Part shown: positions 26,832 through 36,800 of the stretch, one piece after another | Layout: every line of letters starts with the position of its first letter | Position numbering within the stretch: position 1 is the stretch's first letter | NCBI RefSeq assembly: GCF_014224355.1 | Contig: NZ_VNWP01000010.1 | Span: 1 to 64,000, forward strand | Source of the DNA: Synechococcus sp. BSA11S | GTDB taxonomy: Bacteria; Cyanobacteriota; Cyanobacteriia; PCC-6307; Cyanobiaceae | Reading direction: 5' to 3' | DNA: 64,000 nt | The notes under the pieces: generated by a model | The model's input: the letters and a program-made list of their open reading frames with translations, nothing else | The model's database searches: none | Told to the model about the DNA's origin: nothing | Program-made: the position numbers and the translations under genes

Positions 26832-27385
26832 GCCAGCCCGCGAAGCTGCGTCTGGCCACCGTCTGGCTGGCGGGCTGCTCCGGCTGCCACATGTCGTTCC
26901 TCGACCTCGACGAGTGGCTGATCGAGCTCGCCCCCCAGATCGAGATGGTCTTCTCACCGATCGCCTCCGACATCAAGACCTACCCCGAAGCCGTGGATGT
27001 GGCCCTGGTGGAGGGGGGCGTGGGCACCAGCGAGAACCTCGACCTGATCCGCCAGGTGCGGCGGCGCAGCCGCCTGCTGGTGTCGTTCGGCGACTGCGCC
27101 GTGACCGCCAACGTGCCCGGCCTGCGCAACCCGCTCGCTGGCCCGGCGGCGGTGCTGGATCGCTCCTACCTGGAGCTGGCCGACGGCTCGGCCCGGTGGC
27201 CCCACGCTCCGGGCCTGGTGCCGGAGCTGCTGGAGCGGGTGCTGCCGGTGCATGAGCTGGTGCCGGTGGACCTGTTCCTGCCGGGTTGCCCCCCACCCGC
27301 CGAGCGCATCCGCGCCGTGCTGGAAGCCCTGCTGCGGGGCGAGCAGCCACAGATGGAGGGGGCGGAGATGATCCGCTTCGGCTGA
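26828..27385 (+). CDS. hoxY: NiFe hydrogenase small subunit HoxY
   Basis: 185 residues. This is the short group 3d small subunit without signal peptide or distal clusters. [17 protein letters not shown] supplies the first two Cys of the proximal [4Fe-4S] cluster, [12 protein letters not shown] the third, and [13 protein letters not shown] the fourth. It is cytoplasmic or thylakoid-surface associated and pairs with HoxH. The ATG overlaps the hoxU stop by four bases, and hoxH starts three bases after its stop. Confidence 0.96.
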   Translation: MSQPAKLRLATVWLAGCSGCHMSFLDLDEWLIELAPQIEMVFSPIASDIKTYPEAVDVALVEGGVGTSENLDLIRQVRRRSRLLVSFGDCAVTANVPGLRNPLAGPAAVLDRSYLELADGSARWPHAPGLVPELLERVLPVHELVPVDLFLPGCPPPAERIRAVLEALLRGEQPQMEGAEMIRFG

Positions 27386-27388
27386 ACC

Positions 27389-28864
27389 ATGACCCGCACC
27401 ATCCTGATCGATCCGGTCACCCGCATCGAGGGCCACGCCAAGATTTCGATCCACCTCGACGCCAGCGGCGCTGTGAGCACCGCCCACTTCCACGTGGGCG
27501 AATTCCGAGGCTTCGAGGCCTTCTGCGTCGGGCGCCCCTTCAGCGAAATGGCGGCGATCACGGCACGGATCTGCGGCATCTGCCCGGTGAGTCACCTGCT
27601 GGCCGCCGCCAAGACCGGCGACCAGCTGCTGGCGGTCTCGATCCCGCCGGCGGCCGAGCGGCTGCGGCGGCTGATGAACCTGGCCCAGATCATCCAGTCG
27701 CATGCACTTTCCTTCTTTCACCTCAGCAGCCCCGATTTCCTGCTCGGCTGGGACAGCGACCCCGCCCAGCGCAATGTCTTCGGGCTGATCGCCGCCGATC
27801 CCGAGCTGGCCCGTGGCGGCATCCGCCTGCGCCAGTTCGGCCAGGCGGTGATCGAGCGGTTGGGGGGGCGCAAGATCCACCCGGCCTGGGCGGTGCCCGG
27901 TGGCGTGCGCAGCTCCATGCAGCCAGACGACCGCGACTGGATCCGCTCCCGCCTGAGCGAGGCCGTCGCCACCACCCAGGGCGCCCTCGAGCTGTTCAAG
28001 CGCCTGCTGGATGGACCGCTGGCCGCCGAGGCCGGCGACTTCGGCGACTTCCCCTCCCTGTTCCTGGCGCTGGTGGGGCCAGACGACCGCTGGGAGCACT
28101 ACGGCGGCCAGCTGCGCCTGATCGACAGCACGGGGGCACCGGTGGGCCGTGATCTTCCCTCCGATGGGCTCAGCCCGGAGCAGCTGGACAACCTGCTGGC
28201 CGAGGCCGTGGAACCCTGGACCTACCTGAAATTCCCCTACCACAAGCCGCTGGGCCCGGAGGCCGGCAGCTACCGGGTCGGCCCCCTGGCGCGCCTGAAC
28301 GTCTGCGAGCGGATCGGCCACGAGCGGGCCGACCGGGAGCTGCTGGAGCTGCGCCAGCGCGGCGGCCGGGTGGTCACCAGCTCCTTTCACTACCACCTGG
28401 CCCGGCTGATCGAGATCCTTGCTGCCCTGGAGGCGATCGAGGCGCTGCTTGATGACCCCGCACTGAGCGACACCCATGTGCGCGCCCACGCCGGGGTGAA
28501 TGCCCGCGAGGCGGTGGGCGTGAGTGAAGCGCCCCGCGGCACCCTCTTCCACCACTACCGCGTCGATTCAGGCGGTCTGATCGAGGCGGTGAATCTGATC
28601 ATCGCCACCGGCCAGAACAACCGGGCGATGAACCGCACGATCACCCAGATCGCCCGCCAGCACATCCAGGCGGGTCCAGCTGAAGCGGGCCCCGGCGACC
28701 AGCTGCCGGAGATCGCCGAGGGGCTGCTCAACCGGGTGGAGGCGGGCATCCGCTGCTTCGATCCCTGCCTCTCCTGCTCCACCCACGCCGCCGGCCAGAT
28801 GCCGTTGCACGTGCAGCTGATCGGACCCGAAGGAGAGGTCTTGCGCGAACGGTGGCGGGATTGA
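27389..28864 (+). CDS. hoxH: NiFe hydrogenase large subunit HoxH
   Basis: 491 residues. The active-site ligands are in [11 protein letters not shown] (N-terminal CxxC) and [10 protein letters not shown] (C-terminal CxxC), and RIEGH near the start is the second conserved motif. The sequence continues 30 residues beyond the His of STHA; HoxW should remove this tail after Ni insertion. It catalyses reversible H2 oxidation at the Ni-Fe(CN)2CO centre. Its end overlaps hoxW by 13 bases. Confidence 0.97.
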   Translation: MTRTILIDPVTRIEGHAKISIHLDASGAVSTAHFHVGEFRGFEAFCVGRPFSEMAAITARICGICPVSHLLAAAKTGDQLLAVSIPPAAERLRRLMNLAQIIQSHALSFFHLSSPDFLLGWDSDPAQRNVFGLIAADPELARGGIRLRQFGQAVIERLGGRKIHPAWAVPGGVRSSMQPDDRDWIRSRLSEAVATTQGALELFKRLLDGPLAAEAGDFGDFPSLFLALVGPDDRWEHYGGQLRLIDSTGAPVGRDLPSDGLSPEQLDNLLAEAVEPWTYLKFPYHKPLGPEAGSYRVGPLARLNVCERIGHERADRELLELRQRGGRVVTSSFHYHLARLIEILAALEAIEALLDDPALSDTHVRAHAGVNAREAVGVSEAPRGTLFHHYRVDSGGLIEAVNLIIATGQNNRAMNRTITQIARQHIQAGPAEAGPGDQLPEIAEGLLNRVEAGIRCFDPCLSCSTHAAGQMPLHVQLIGPEGEVLRERWRD

Positions 28865-29346
28865 GCCCAGGTGCACGGCAGCAGCGAGCCGATCTGCTGA
28901 TCGGCTGGGGCAATGGCCTGCGCCAGGACGACGGCGTGGGCCTCGCCATCGCCGAGCGGGTGGAGGGCTGGAGCCGGCCGGGGCTCACGGTGCTGGCCAT
29001 CACCCAGCTCACCCCTGAGCTGGCAGCGATGGTGGCGGAGGCGAAACGGGTGCTGTTCGTGGACGCGGCCCTGGCGCCGGCCTGCCCAGACCCGGGCTGG
29101 CGGCTCGAGCAACTGGACACTCCAGCGGATGGGGCCAAGGCGGCCGGCGCCGAACGCCTGAGCCACCACGCCAGCCCCGGCGCCCTGCTGCAACTGGCCG
29201 GCAGCCTCTACGGCCGCACCCCGCCCGCCTGGCAGCTGCTGCTGCGGGCCCACAGCTGCGAGATGGGCACGGGCCTCAGCGCCGCCACCGCCGCCCTGCT
29301 GCCCGAAGCCCTGGCGGCGGTGGGGCGCTGGTGCGGCGATGCATGA
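28852..29346 (+). CDS. hoxW: Hydrogenase maturation protease HoxW
   Basis: 164 residues from GTG 28852. It has the family pattern [20 protein letters not shown], with the Ni-sensing Asp, then VLFVDAALA and the His in a loop (LSHHASPG). The enzyme is an aspartic-type endopeptidase that clips the C-terminal extension of HoxH. It overlaps hoxH by 13 bases and hypA by 8, so the three are co-translated. Confidence 0.88.
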   Translation: MAGLSPGARQQRADLLIGWGNGLRQDDGVGLAIAERVEGWSRPGLTVLAITQLTPELAAMVAEAKRVLFVDAALAPACPDPGWRLEQLDTPADGAKAAGAERLSHHASPGALLQLAGSLYGRTPPAWQLLLRAHSCEMGTGLSAATAALLPEALAAVGRWCGDA

Positions 29347-29680
29347 GCTGGCCCTGATGGAGGAGCTGCGCCGGATCGCCCTGGCGGCGGCGGCGGCCCA
29401 GGGGGCCCGCCGGATTCACGCCATGCGGCTGCGGGTGGGACGGCTCTCCGGAGTGGATCCCGAGGCGCTCCGCTTCGCCTTCGAGGTGGTGATGGCCGAA
29501 GGGATGGCCAGCGGCGCACAACTGGAGCTGGAGGTGGTGCCCAGCCGCTGCCGCTGCGGGCCCTGTGGCGCGCCGTTCGAGCCGGAAGATCTGATCCTGG
29601 TCTGTCCGCACTGCGGGGCCCCGGCCGCTGAGGTGCTGGCGGGGCGGGAGCTGGAGCTGATCGGCCTCGAGGTGTCGTGA
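29339..29680 (+). CDS. hypA: Hydrogenase nickel-insertion protein HypA
   Basis: 113 residues. [10 protein letters not shown] at the N-terminus gives the Ni ligands (amino group, His2, Glu3). The zinc site is CRCGPCGAPF with CPHCGAP. It delivers nickel to HoxH together with HypB. The ATG lies inside the hoxW end. The plus-strand hydrogenase operon pauses after this gene for about 800 bases containing the opposite-strand DUF302 gene. Confidence 0.95.
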   Translation: MHELALMEELRRIALAAAAAQGARRIHAMRLRVGRLSGVDPEALRFAFEVVMAEGMASGAQLELEVVPSRCRCGPCGAPFEPEDLILVCPHCGAPAAEVLAGRELELIGLEVS

Positions 29681-29817
29681 AGGAGGCGATCCATGCGGGA
29701 AGGAAACGCGGTCAGCAGTAGAAATGAAACCCTATTTCTGGCACGCTCGTGCAGGATGGCCGAAAGGGCTGTTGCGTACTCGCCAGACAGTGAAGAGAGA
29801 GGGCTTTGGATTTGAAG

Positions 29818-30234
29818 TCACACCAGGCTGTTCAGCGCTGCTGCCTGGCTGATTCTTGCAGCCGAGGATTCAACCTCTTGTGCCACCTCCATCAAGTCTG
29901 GCTCTGAGGACAGATTGCGAAGCATGCCCTCCGACCGGATCATGCCGATCCGGGTCTGGCCAGCTTCGCTGTAGACGGAGATCCGGCAGGGAAGTGCCAT
30001 GTTCAGCTTCATGTCGCTCATCAACACCTTGGCCGCTTGCTGGGGATTGCACACATCAAATACCCGGCATTGCTCGGCAAGGCTGATGCCTTTACTGCGC
30101 AGGCTGTCGCCGAGATCCAGCACAACCAACACACTGAACCCATCCGCTGCCACAGCAAGCTGAAGATCGGCGCTTGCCTTCTCGAACGATTTGGCCGTAT
30201 CAACAATGAAGTACGGGTTCATGGGATTGGACAC
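29818..30234 (-). CDS. DUF302 protein between hypA and hypB on the opposite strand
   Basis: 138 residues, alternative ATG at 30222. The conserved parts of DUF302 are visible: FIVDTAKSFEKASADLQLAV, CRVFDVCNPQQAAKVL and MALPCRISVYSEAGQTRIGM. The fold is small and soluble, and the family has been linked to redox and sulfur-related loci with no settled function. Cys in FDVCNP and ALPCRI are candidate ligands. It has no signal peptide. It is the only gene of the 24-40.6 kb block read leftward, so it has its own promoter, probably in 30235-30420. Confidence 0.85.
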   Translation of the reverse strand: MSNPMNPYFIVDTAKSFEKASADLQLAVAADGFSVLVVLDLGDSLRSKGISLAEQCRVFDVCNPQQAAKVLMSDMKLNMALPCRISVYSEAGQTRIGMIRSEGMLRNLSSEPDLMEVAQEVESSAARISQAAALNSLV

Positions 30235-30505
30235 CTCAAGAGGCCAGAGGGTGGTCAGGGCTACGGCGACATGGGCTTGGCTCAGGTTCAGCTGAGATCA
30301 TCCACCAAGTTGCCGGCAGCAGCATCAAGGCACCGCTCCTGAGTGGCCACCAGAGTGCTCAACCGGCCCGTCTCAAAGGAAGGAATCGCCACTCACCAAC
30401 AAGGAAGCGCACCAGGGATTTGAGGCGGATGCGGTCCTCCACGACAGCCACCTGGCCTGTCCCCGATCCAGTCCTCAGACTGAGAGCACCGCCCCCGGCT
30501 CCGCC
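30235..30505. other. Promoter region shared by hypB and the DUF302 gene
   Basis: No gene is seen. The two flanking genes diverge from this stretch, so both promoters should be here. Open frames that cross it are antisense to hypB. No regulator-binding palindrome stands out. Confidence 0.4.
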
Positions 30506-31192
30506 ATGTGCTCCCAATGCTCCTGCGGCCAGCCCACCCGCACCCTCAAGCTCCGCCACAGCCTGCTGGAGCGGAACGACACCAACGCCGAGCGCAACCG
30601 CGAGCGCTTCGCCTCCGCCGGTCTGCTGGTGCTGAACGTGCTCTCGGGTCCCGGCGCCGGCAAGACGGCCCTGCTCGAGCGCCTCGCCCGTCAGTGGGAC
30701 CATGGCCCGGTGGGGGTGATCGTGGGTGATCTGGCCACCGACAACGACGCCCGCCGCCTGCAGGCTTCAGGCGCCCGCGCCGTGCAGATCCAGACCGGCG
30801 ACCTCTGCCACCTGGAGGCGTCGCTGGTGGGGCGGGCCTTCGATCAGCTCGACACCACAGGCATGGAATTGCTGCTGATCGAGAACGTGGGCAATCTGGT
30901 CTGCCCCACCGCCTTCGATCTGGGGGAGCGCCAGCGGCTGGCGCTGCTCTCGGTGACGGAAGGCGAAGACAAACCGCTCAAGTACCCGGCTCTGTTCCAG
31001 TCGGCCGATGCGGTGGTGATCAGCAAGGTTGACCTCGCTGAAGCCGTGGGCTTCGATCGTCCCCAGGCGCTGGCGAACCTGGCCGGGGTGGCGCCCCAGG
31101 CGCGGATCTTCGAGGTCTCGGCGCGCACGGGCGCCGGCATGGAGCCGTTGCTGCACTGGCTGAGCCACCAGCGCCAGGGGATGCCGGTGTGA
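30506..31192 (+). CDS. hypB: Hydrogenase nickel-incorporation GTPase HypB
   Basis: 228 residues. The N-terminal MCSQCSCGQP is the high-affinity CxxCxCG metal site. The G domain has LSGPGAGKTALLERL (P-loop), GDLATDNDARRL, ENVGNLVCP and SKVDLAE (NKxD equivalent). A dimer releases nickel on GTP hydrolysis to the large subunit via HypA. There is no poly-His storage region. The stop overlaps hypF by four bases. Confidence 0.96.
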   Translation: MCSQCSCGQPTRTLKLRHSLLERNDTNAERNRERFASAGLLVLNVLSGPGAGKTALLERLARQWDHGPVGVIVGDLATDNDARRLQASGARAVQIQTGDLCHLEASLVGRAFDQLDTTGMELLLIENVGNLVCPTAFDLGERQRLALLSVTEGEDKPLKYPALFQSADAVVISKVDLAEAVGFDRPQALANLAGVAPQARIFEVSARTGAGMEPLLHWLSHQRQGMPV

Positions 31193-33531
31193 TCAGCCGC
31201 CTGCGGCTGGAGATCGAGGGGCTGGTGCAGGGGGTGGGCTTCCGGCCGCTGGTGATGCGGCTGGCACGGGAGCTGGGCCTCTCGGGCTGGGTGCGCAACA
31301 CCGGCTGCGGGGTGCTGCTGGAGCTGCAAGGGCCCACTCAAGCGCTCGACACCCTGCTGCAGCGGCTGCAACGGCAGCTGCCTGCCAACGGCCGCATCGA
31401 CCGGATCCACCGCCTGGGGCTACCCCTTCAGGAGGGGGAGAGGGGCTTCGGGATCAAGCCCGCGCTGATCGAGGCTCCGGCAGGCCAGAGCCATGAACCC
31501 TCGGTGCGCTGGGCCCTGATCCAGCCGGATCTGGCCCCCTGCCCGGCCTGCCGCGCCGAACTGCGCGACCCCACCAACCGTCGCTGCGGCCATGCCTTCA
31601 TCAGCTGCGTCCAGTGCGGCCCTCGCTACAGCCTGGTGGGAGCGCTGCCCTTTGAGCGGGTGCACACCAGCCTGGCGGCGTTTCCGCTCTGCCCCGCCTG
31701 CCAGAAGGAGTACGACGATCCAGGCGATCGCCGCTGCCACGCCCAGACGGTCGCCTGCCCCCGCTGCGGACCGCGGCTGAGCTGGTGGAACGCGGCGGGG
31801 GAGCAGATCACCGACCCCCGCCAGCCCTCTCCCGGAGGCGCCAGCCCATGCCTGCAGGCGGCCGCAGCCGCCTTGAACCGAAATCAGATCGCGGGCCTCA
31901 AGGGCGTCGGTGGCTTCCAGCTGCTGGTGCGGGCCAGGTCCCAGGCGGCGGTGAGCGAGCTGCGGCGGCGCAAGGGCCGCCCCGAGAAACCTCTGGCGGT
32001 GATGGCTCCGGACCTGGCCTGGGTGCGGCGCCATTGCCAGCTGAGCCGGGAGGAAGCGCAGCTGCTCGACTCACCGGCGGCACCGATCGTGCTGCTGCGC
32101 CGCCGCGGAGAGGCCGGGGTCTGCGACGCCGTGGCCCCCGGCAATCCCTGGCTGGGGGTGATGCTGCCCTCCAGCCCCCTGCATCTGCTGCTTCTGGAGT
32201 TGCTGGGGGAACCGCTGGTCGCCACCAGCGGCAACCGCTCGGGGAAACCGCTCTGCCACGACGAAACCACCGCCCGGCAGGAGCTGGCGGGCCTGGCCGA
32301 TGGGTTCCTCGTGCACGACCGCGCCATCCTCAATCCGGTGGATGACTCCGTTGCCCAGGTGGTCTGCGGCGAGCCGATGCTGCTGCGCCACGCCCGTGGC
32401 TACGCGCCCACTGCCGTGGACCTGCCAGGCCCCACCGCCGCACTGGCGCTGGGCGGGCAGCTCAAGAGCGCTCTCGCCTACGGCTGGGGCCGGCGGGCCC
32501 TGCTGGGTCCCCACCTCGGTGATCTCGACACGGAGGCCGGTGAGCGCCACTACCGACGCAGCCTGAAGGCCGCCCTGGCGCGTCACGGTCTCGATCCGGC
32601 CAGCTACGCGGTCGACCAGCACCCCGGCTACCGCTCCCGCCGCATCGGCCTTGAGCTGGCGAGCACCAACGGCCGCGCCGCGCCGCTGGCGGTTCAGCAC
32701 CACCACGCCCACCTGCTGGCCTGCCTGGCGGAGCATGGCCTCACCCCGCCCCAGGCGGGAGCCGCCTGGGACGGGGCCGGTCAGGGCAGCGACGGCACCC
32801 TCTGGGGCGGAGAGGTGCTGCGGCTCGAGCAGAACGGCTTCTGCGCGGGGGCGCGACTGAGGCCCTTTCCCCTGCCTGGGGCGGGGCGGGCGCTGCGGGA
32901 GCCGCGGCGGGCGGCCCTGGGGCTGCTCTTCGCCGTCGGCGGATCGGAGGGGCTGGATCAGGCGGCGGGGCTGGCACCGCTCGAAGCCTTCACAGCCGGC
33001 GAACGCCAGGTGCTGACGCGGATGCTGGAGCAGGAGCTGCAGAGCCCGTTCTGCTCCAGCGTGGGTCGTCTGTTCGATGCGGTGGCCTCGTTGCTGGGCC
33101 TGCAGCAGCGCTGCAGCTTCGAGGGCCAGGCGGCCCTGCGCCTGGAGGCCTCCGCCAGCCAGGCCGCCGCCAGCGCCCGGAGGCCCTACGCCCTGCCCCT
33201 GCGCACCGCCACCAGGCCCTGGCTGATCGACTGGCAGCCCCTGCTCCAGGATCTGCTCGACGACCGGCGCCGGGGCGTGGAAGCGGAGGCCATCGCCCTG
33301 GGCTTCCACCACGCCCTCGCCGAAGCCCTGGTGGCCCTGGCGCAGAGGCTCGATCTTGAGCGGCTGCTGCTGGGCGGTGGCTGCTTCCAGAACCGCCTGC
33401 TGCTTCGCCTGACGGTGGAGGGCCTGCGGCGGGTGGGCATCGAGCCGCTCTGGCCCCGGCGGATTCCCTGCAACGACGGCGGCCTCGCCCTGGGTCAGCT
33501 GGTGGCGGTCAGCCTCGGACGCTCTGGCTAG
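31189..33531 (+). CDS. hypF: Carbamoyltransferase HypF
   Basis: 780 residues. It makes the cyanide ligands of the Ni-Fe site from carbamoyl phosphate. In order there is an acylphosphatase domain (VQGVGFRPLVMRLA, GWVRNTG), two zinc fingers (CPACRAELRDP...CVQCGPR and CPACQKEYDDP...CPRCGPR), a YrdC-like nucleotide-binding domain (LKGVGGFQLLVRA, RRRKGRPEKPLAVM) and a Kae1-like C-terminal domain (AVQHHHAHLLACLAEHGL, LGGGCFQNRLLL). All parts are complete. It starts inside the hypB stop; hypC follows after 47 bases. Confidence 0.96.
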   Translation: MISRLRLEIEGLVQGVGFRPLVMRLARELGLSGWVRNTGCGVLLELQGPTQALDTLLQRLQRQLPANGRIDRIHRLGLPLQEGERGFGIKPALIEAPAGQSHEPSVRWALIQPDLAPCPACRAELRDPTNRRCGHAFISCVQCGPRYSLVGALPFERVHTSLAAFPLCPACQKEYDDPGDRRCHAQTVACPRCGPRLSWWNAAGEQITDPRQPSPGGASPCLQAAAAALNRNQIAGLKGVGGFQLLVRARSQAAVSELRRRKGRPEKPLAVMAPDLAWVRRHCQLSREEAQLLDSPAAPIVLLRRRGEAGVCDAVAPGNPWLGVMLPSSPLHLLLLELLGEPLVATSGNRSGKPLCHDETTARQELAGLADGFLVHDRAILNPVDDSVAQVVCGEPMLLRHARGYAPTAVDLPGPTAALALGGQLKSALAYGWGRRALLGPHLGDLDTEAGERHYRRSLKAALARHGLDPASYAVDQHPGYRSRRIGLELASTNGRAAPLAVQHHHAHLLACLAEHGLTPPQAGAAWDGAGQGSDGTLWGGEVLRLEQNGFCAGARLRPFPLPGAGRALREPRRAALGLLFAVGGSEGLDQAAGLAPLEAFTAGERQVLTRMLEQELQSPFCSSVGRLFDAVASLLGLQQRCSFEGQAALRLEASASQAAASARRPYALPLRTATRPWLIDWQPLLQDLLDDRRRGVEAEAIALGFHHALAEALVALAQRLDLERLLLGGGCFQNRLLLRLTVEGLRRVGIEPLWPRRIPCNDGGLALGQLVAVSLGRSG

Positions 33532-33578
33532 AACCAGGGCAGGCACGGCAGGGCCGCGCTGGCGTCAGGGAGGTTCCG

Positions 33579-33788
33579 ATGTGTCTGGCCATGGCGGGAG
33601 AGCTGATCCGGATCGAGGATCGCCACCCCGCGGATCGCCCCCAGGAGGACCCCGCCCTCTGGCGCATGGGCCTGGTGGAGTTCTCGGGCGTGCGCCGCGA
33701 GGTGAGCCTGGCCTGCGTGCCCGAAGCGGTGATCGGCGACCGGCTGCTGGTGCACGTGGGCTTCGCCCTGAGCATCGTCCACCCCTGA
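33579..33788 (+). CDS. hypC: Hydrogenase maturation chaperone HypC
   Basis: 69 residues, MCLAMAGELIRIED at the N-terminus. Cys2, exposed after Met removal, carries the Fe(CN)2CO unit between HypD and the HoxH precursor. The OB-like barrel core (RREVSLACVPEAVIGDRLLV, HVGFALSIV) is typical. It is shorter than average because the C-terminal helix is missing, as in several cyanobacteria. nifJ follows 30 bases downstream. Confidence 0.93.
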   Translation: MCLAMAGELIRIEDRHPADRPQEDPALWRMGLVEFSGVRREVSLACVPEAVIGDRLLVHVGFALSIVHP

Positions 33789-33818
33789 GGAGGTTTCCGC
33801 CATGAAGCGAGTGAGCGC

Positions 33819-36800
33819 ATGACCCGGGCGACCCTGGATGGCAACGAAGCGGTGGCGCGCGTCGCCTACCGGCTCCATGAGGTGATGGCGATCTACCCGA
33901 TCACACCGGCCTCGCCGATGGGGGAATGGGCCGACAGCTGGGCCTCCGAGGGCCGCCCCAACCTCTGGGGAACGGTGCCCCGGGTGGTGGAGATGCAGAG
34001 CGAGGGCGGGGCCGCGGGGGTGCTGCACGGCGCCCTGCAGGCCGGGGTGCTCACCACCACCTTCACCGCCTCCCAGGGGTTGCTGCTGATGCTCCCCAAC
34101 CTCTACAAGATCGCCGGGGAACTCACCTCCACGGTGGTGCATGTGGCCTCCCGCGCGCTCGCCGGCCAGGCCCTCTCGATCTTCGGGGACCACAGCGACG
34201 TGATGGCCGTACGCGGCACGGGCTGCGCCCTGCTCTGCTCGGCCTCGGTGCAGGAGGCCGGTGATTTCGCCGCCATCGCCAGCCTGGCCAGCCTGCGCAG
34301 CCGTCTGCCGGTGGTGCACTTCTTCGACGGCTTCCGCACCTCCCACGAACTGCAGACGGTGGAGCTGATCGACGATGACCTGCTGCGCGCGCTGATCCCC
34401 GAGGAACTGATCGCCGCCCACCGCGGGCGTGGGCTGAGCCCCGATCACCCGGTGATCCGGGGCACCAGCCAGAACCCGGATGTGGCCTTCCAGGCCCGCG
34501 AGGCCGCCAACCCCTTCCACGACGCCGCACCCCAGCTGGTGCAGGACGCGATGGATGCCTTCGCCGGCCTCAGTGGCCGCGCCTATCAGCTCTTCGAGTA
34601 CCACGGCCACCCGCAGGCCGAGCGTGTGCTGGTGCTGATGGGCTCGGGCTGCGAAACAGCCCACGAAACCGTCGACGCGCTCACGGCCGGCGGCGCCCGG
34701 GTGGGGGTGCTGAAAGTGCGGCTCTACCGGCCGTTCGATGGCACGCGCCTGCTGCGGGCCCTGCCGGCCACGACCCGGGCGATCGCGGTGCTCGATCGCT
34801 GCAAGGAGCCGGGCAGCGGCGGCGAACCCCTCTACCTCGATGTCTCCAATGCCGTGCGCGAGGGCTGGACCGGCTCCTCCCTGCCGCGCCTGCTGGGCGG
34901 CCGCTACGGCCTGGCCTCCAAGGAATTCACCCCAGCCATGGTGCGGGCCGTGTTCGCGGCTCTGGAGCGACCCGGCACCCCCAACCCCTTCAGCGTCGGC
35001 ATCGACGACGACGTGACCCACCGCTCGCTGCCGCTGGAGGAGGAGCGGGAAGCGGGCGATGACCCCGGTGCGCCCTTCGCCGCGATCCTCTACGGCCTCG
35101 GCTCCGATGGCACGGTGGGGGCCAGCAAGTCCACCGTCAAGATCATCGGGGCGGCCACCGCGCTCCACGCCCAGGGCTATTTCGTCTACGACTCCAAGAA
35201 ATCGGGGGCGGTCACGGTCTCCCACCTGCGCTTCGGGCCGGAGCCGATCCGCTCCACCCACCTGGTGCGCCAGGCCCGCCTGGTGGCCTGCCACCACTGG
35301 GACTTCCTCGAGCGCTTCGATCTGCTGGCCGAAGCCCTGCCCGGGGCCACCCTGCTGCTGAACAGTCCCTGGCCAGCGGAGCAGGTTTGGGCACGGCTGC
35401 CCCGGGCGGTGCAGGAGCGGATCGTCGAGCGCGATCTCAGGGTGCTGGCGATCGAGGCCTCGGCGATCGCCAGGGAGCTCGGTCTGGGCGGGCGCATCAA
35501 CACCGTGATGCAGGTGGCCTTCTTCGCCGCCGCCGGGGTGCTGCCGTTGGAGCAGGCCCTCGAGGCGATCCGCGGCGCGATCCGCCACAGCTACGGCGGC
35601 AAGGGCGAGCGGGTGGTGCGCAGCAACCTGGCGGCCGTGGGCACGGCCCTGAGCCGCCTGCGGCCGGTGCCGATCGGTGCGGTGGGCGAGAGCGCGGCAG
35701 GGACCGAGCAGGAGGCACTGCCGGACCCCCTGGTCTCAGCGCCGGCATGGGTTCATGAGCTGATCGCGCCGCAGCTGGCACGCCAGGGGGATCGCCTGCC
35801 CGTCAGTGCCCTTCCTCCGGATGGCACCTTCCCCTGCGGGACAGCCCGCTGGGAGAAGCGCAACATCGCCGAATCGGTCCCGGTGTGGGAAGCCGACCTC
35901 TGCGTGCAGTGCGGCAAGTGCGTGATGGTCTGTCCCCACGCCGCGATCCGGGCCAACGTGGTGGAGCCGTCGGCCCTGGCGGACGCGCCCGAGGGCTTCG
36001 CGAGCACGGCCGCCCGCGACCCCCACTGGAGCGGCCTCAGCTTCACCCTGCAGGTGGCCGGCGAAGACTGCACCGGCTGCAGCCTCTGCGTGGAGGTCTG
36101 CCCGGCCCGCGACCGCACCGAGCCCCGGCGGAAGGCGATCAACATGGCCCCCCAGCGTCCCCTGCGGCAGAGGCTCCGCCGCCACTGGGACTACGCCCTG
36201 GGGCTGCCCAGCCCCGACCGGCGGGACCTCGACCTCCGCCACATCCGCCAGCAGCAGCTGCAGGAGCCCCTGTTCGAATTCTCAGGCGCCTGCGCAGGCT
36301 GCGGCGAGACCCCTTACATCAAGCTCGCCACCCAGCTGTTCGGCGACCGCATGGTGGTGGCCAACGCCACCGGCTGCTCCTCGATCTACGGCGGCAACCT
36401 GCCCACCACCCCCTGGAGCGCCAATGGCGAGGGCCGCGGCCCCGCCTGGAGCAACTCCCTGTTCGAAGACAACGCCGAATTCGGCCTCGGCTTCCGCCTC
36501 GCCTTCGACCAGCGCCGTGCCATCGCCCAGCAACGGCTGCTGGAGCTCGCCGGCCCCACCGCTGAAGCCTGGCTTCCGGAGCCTCTGGCGGAGGCCCTGA
36601 TCGGGGCGGATCAGAGCGATGAGGCGGGCCTGCACGAGCAGCGGCTGCGGGTGGTTGAGCTGCGGACGCTGCTGGAGCGGCGCCTGGAGGAAGCGCAGTC
36701 GTCCAACGGGAGATATCCCCGGGCGGAAGCCGCCCGCGCCCTGCTCTCCATCACCGACGATCTGGTCAGGCGCAGTGTCTGGCTGATCGGCGGCGACGGC

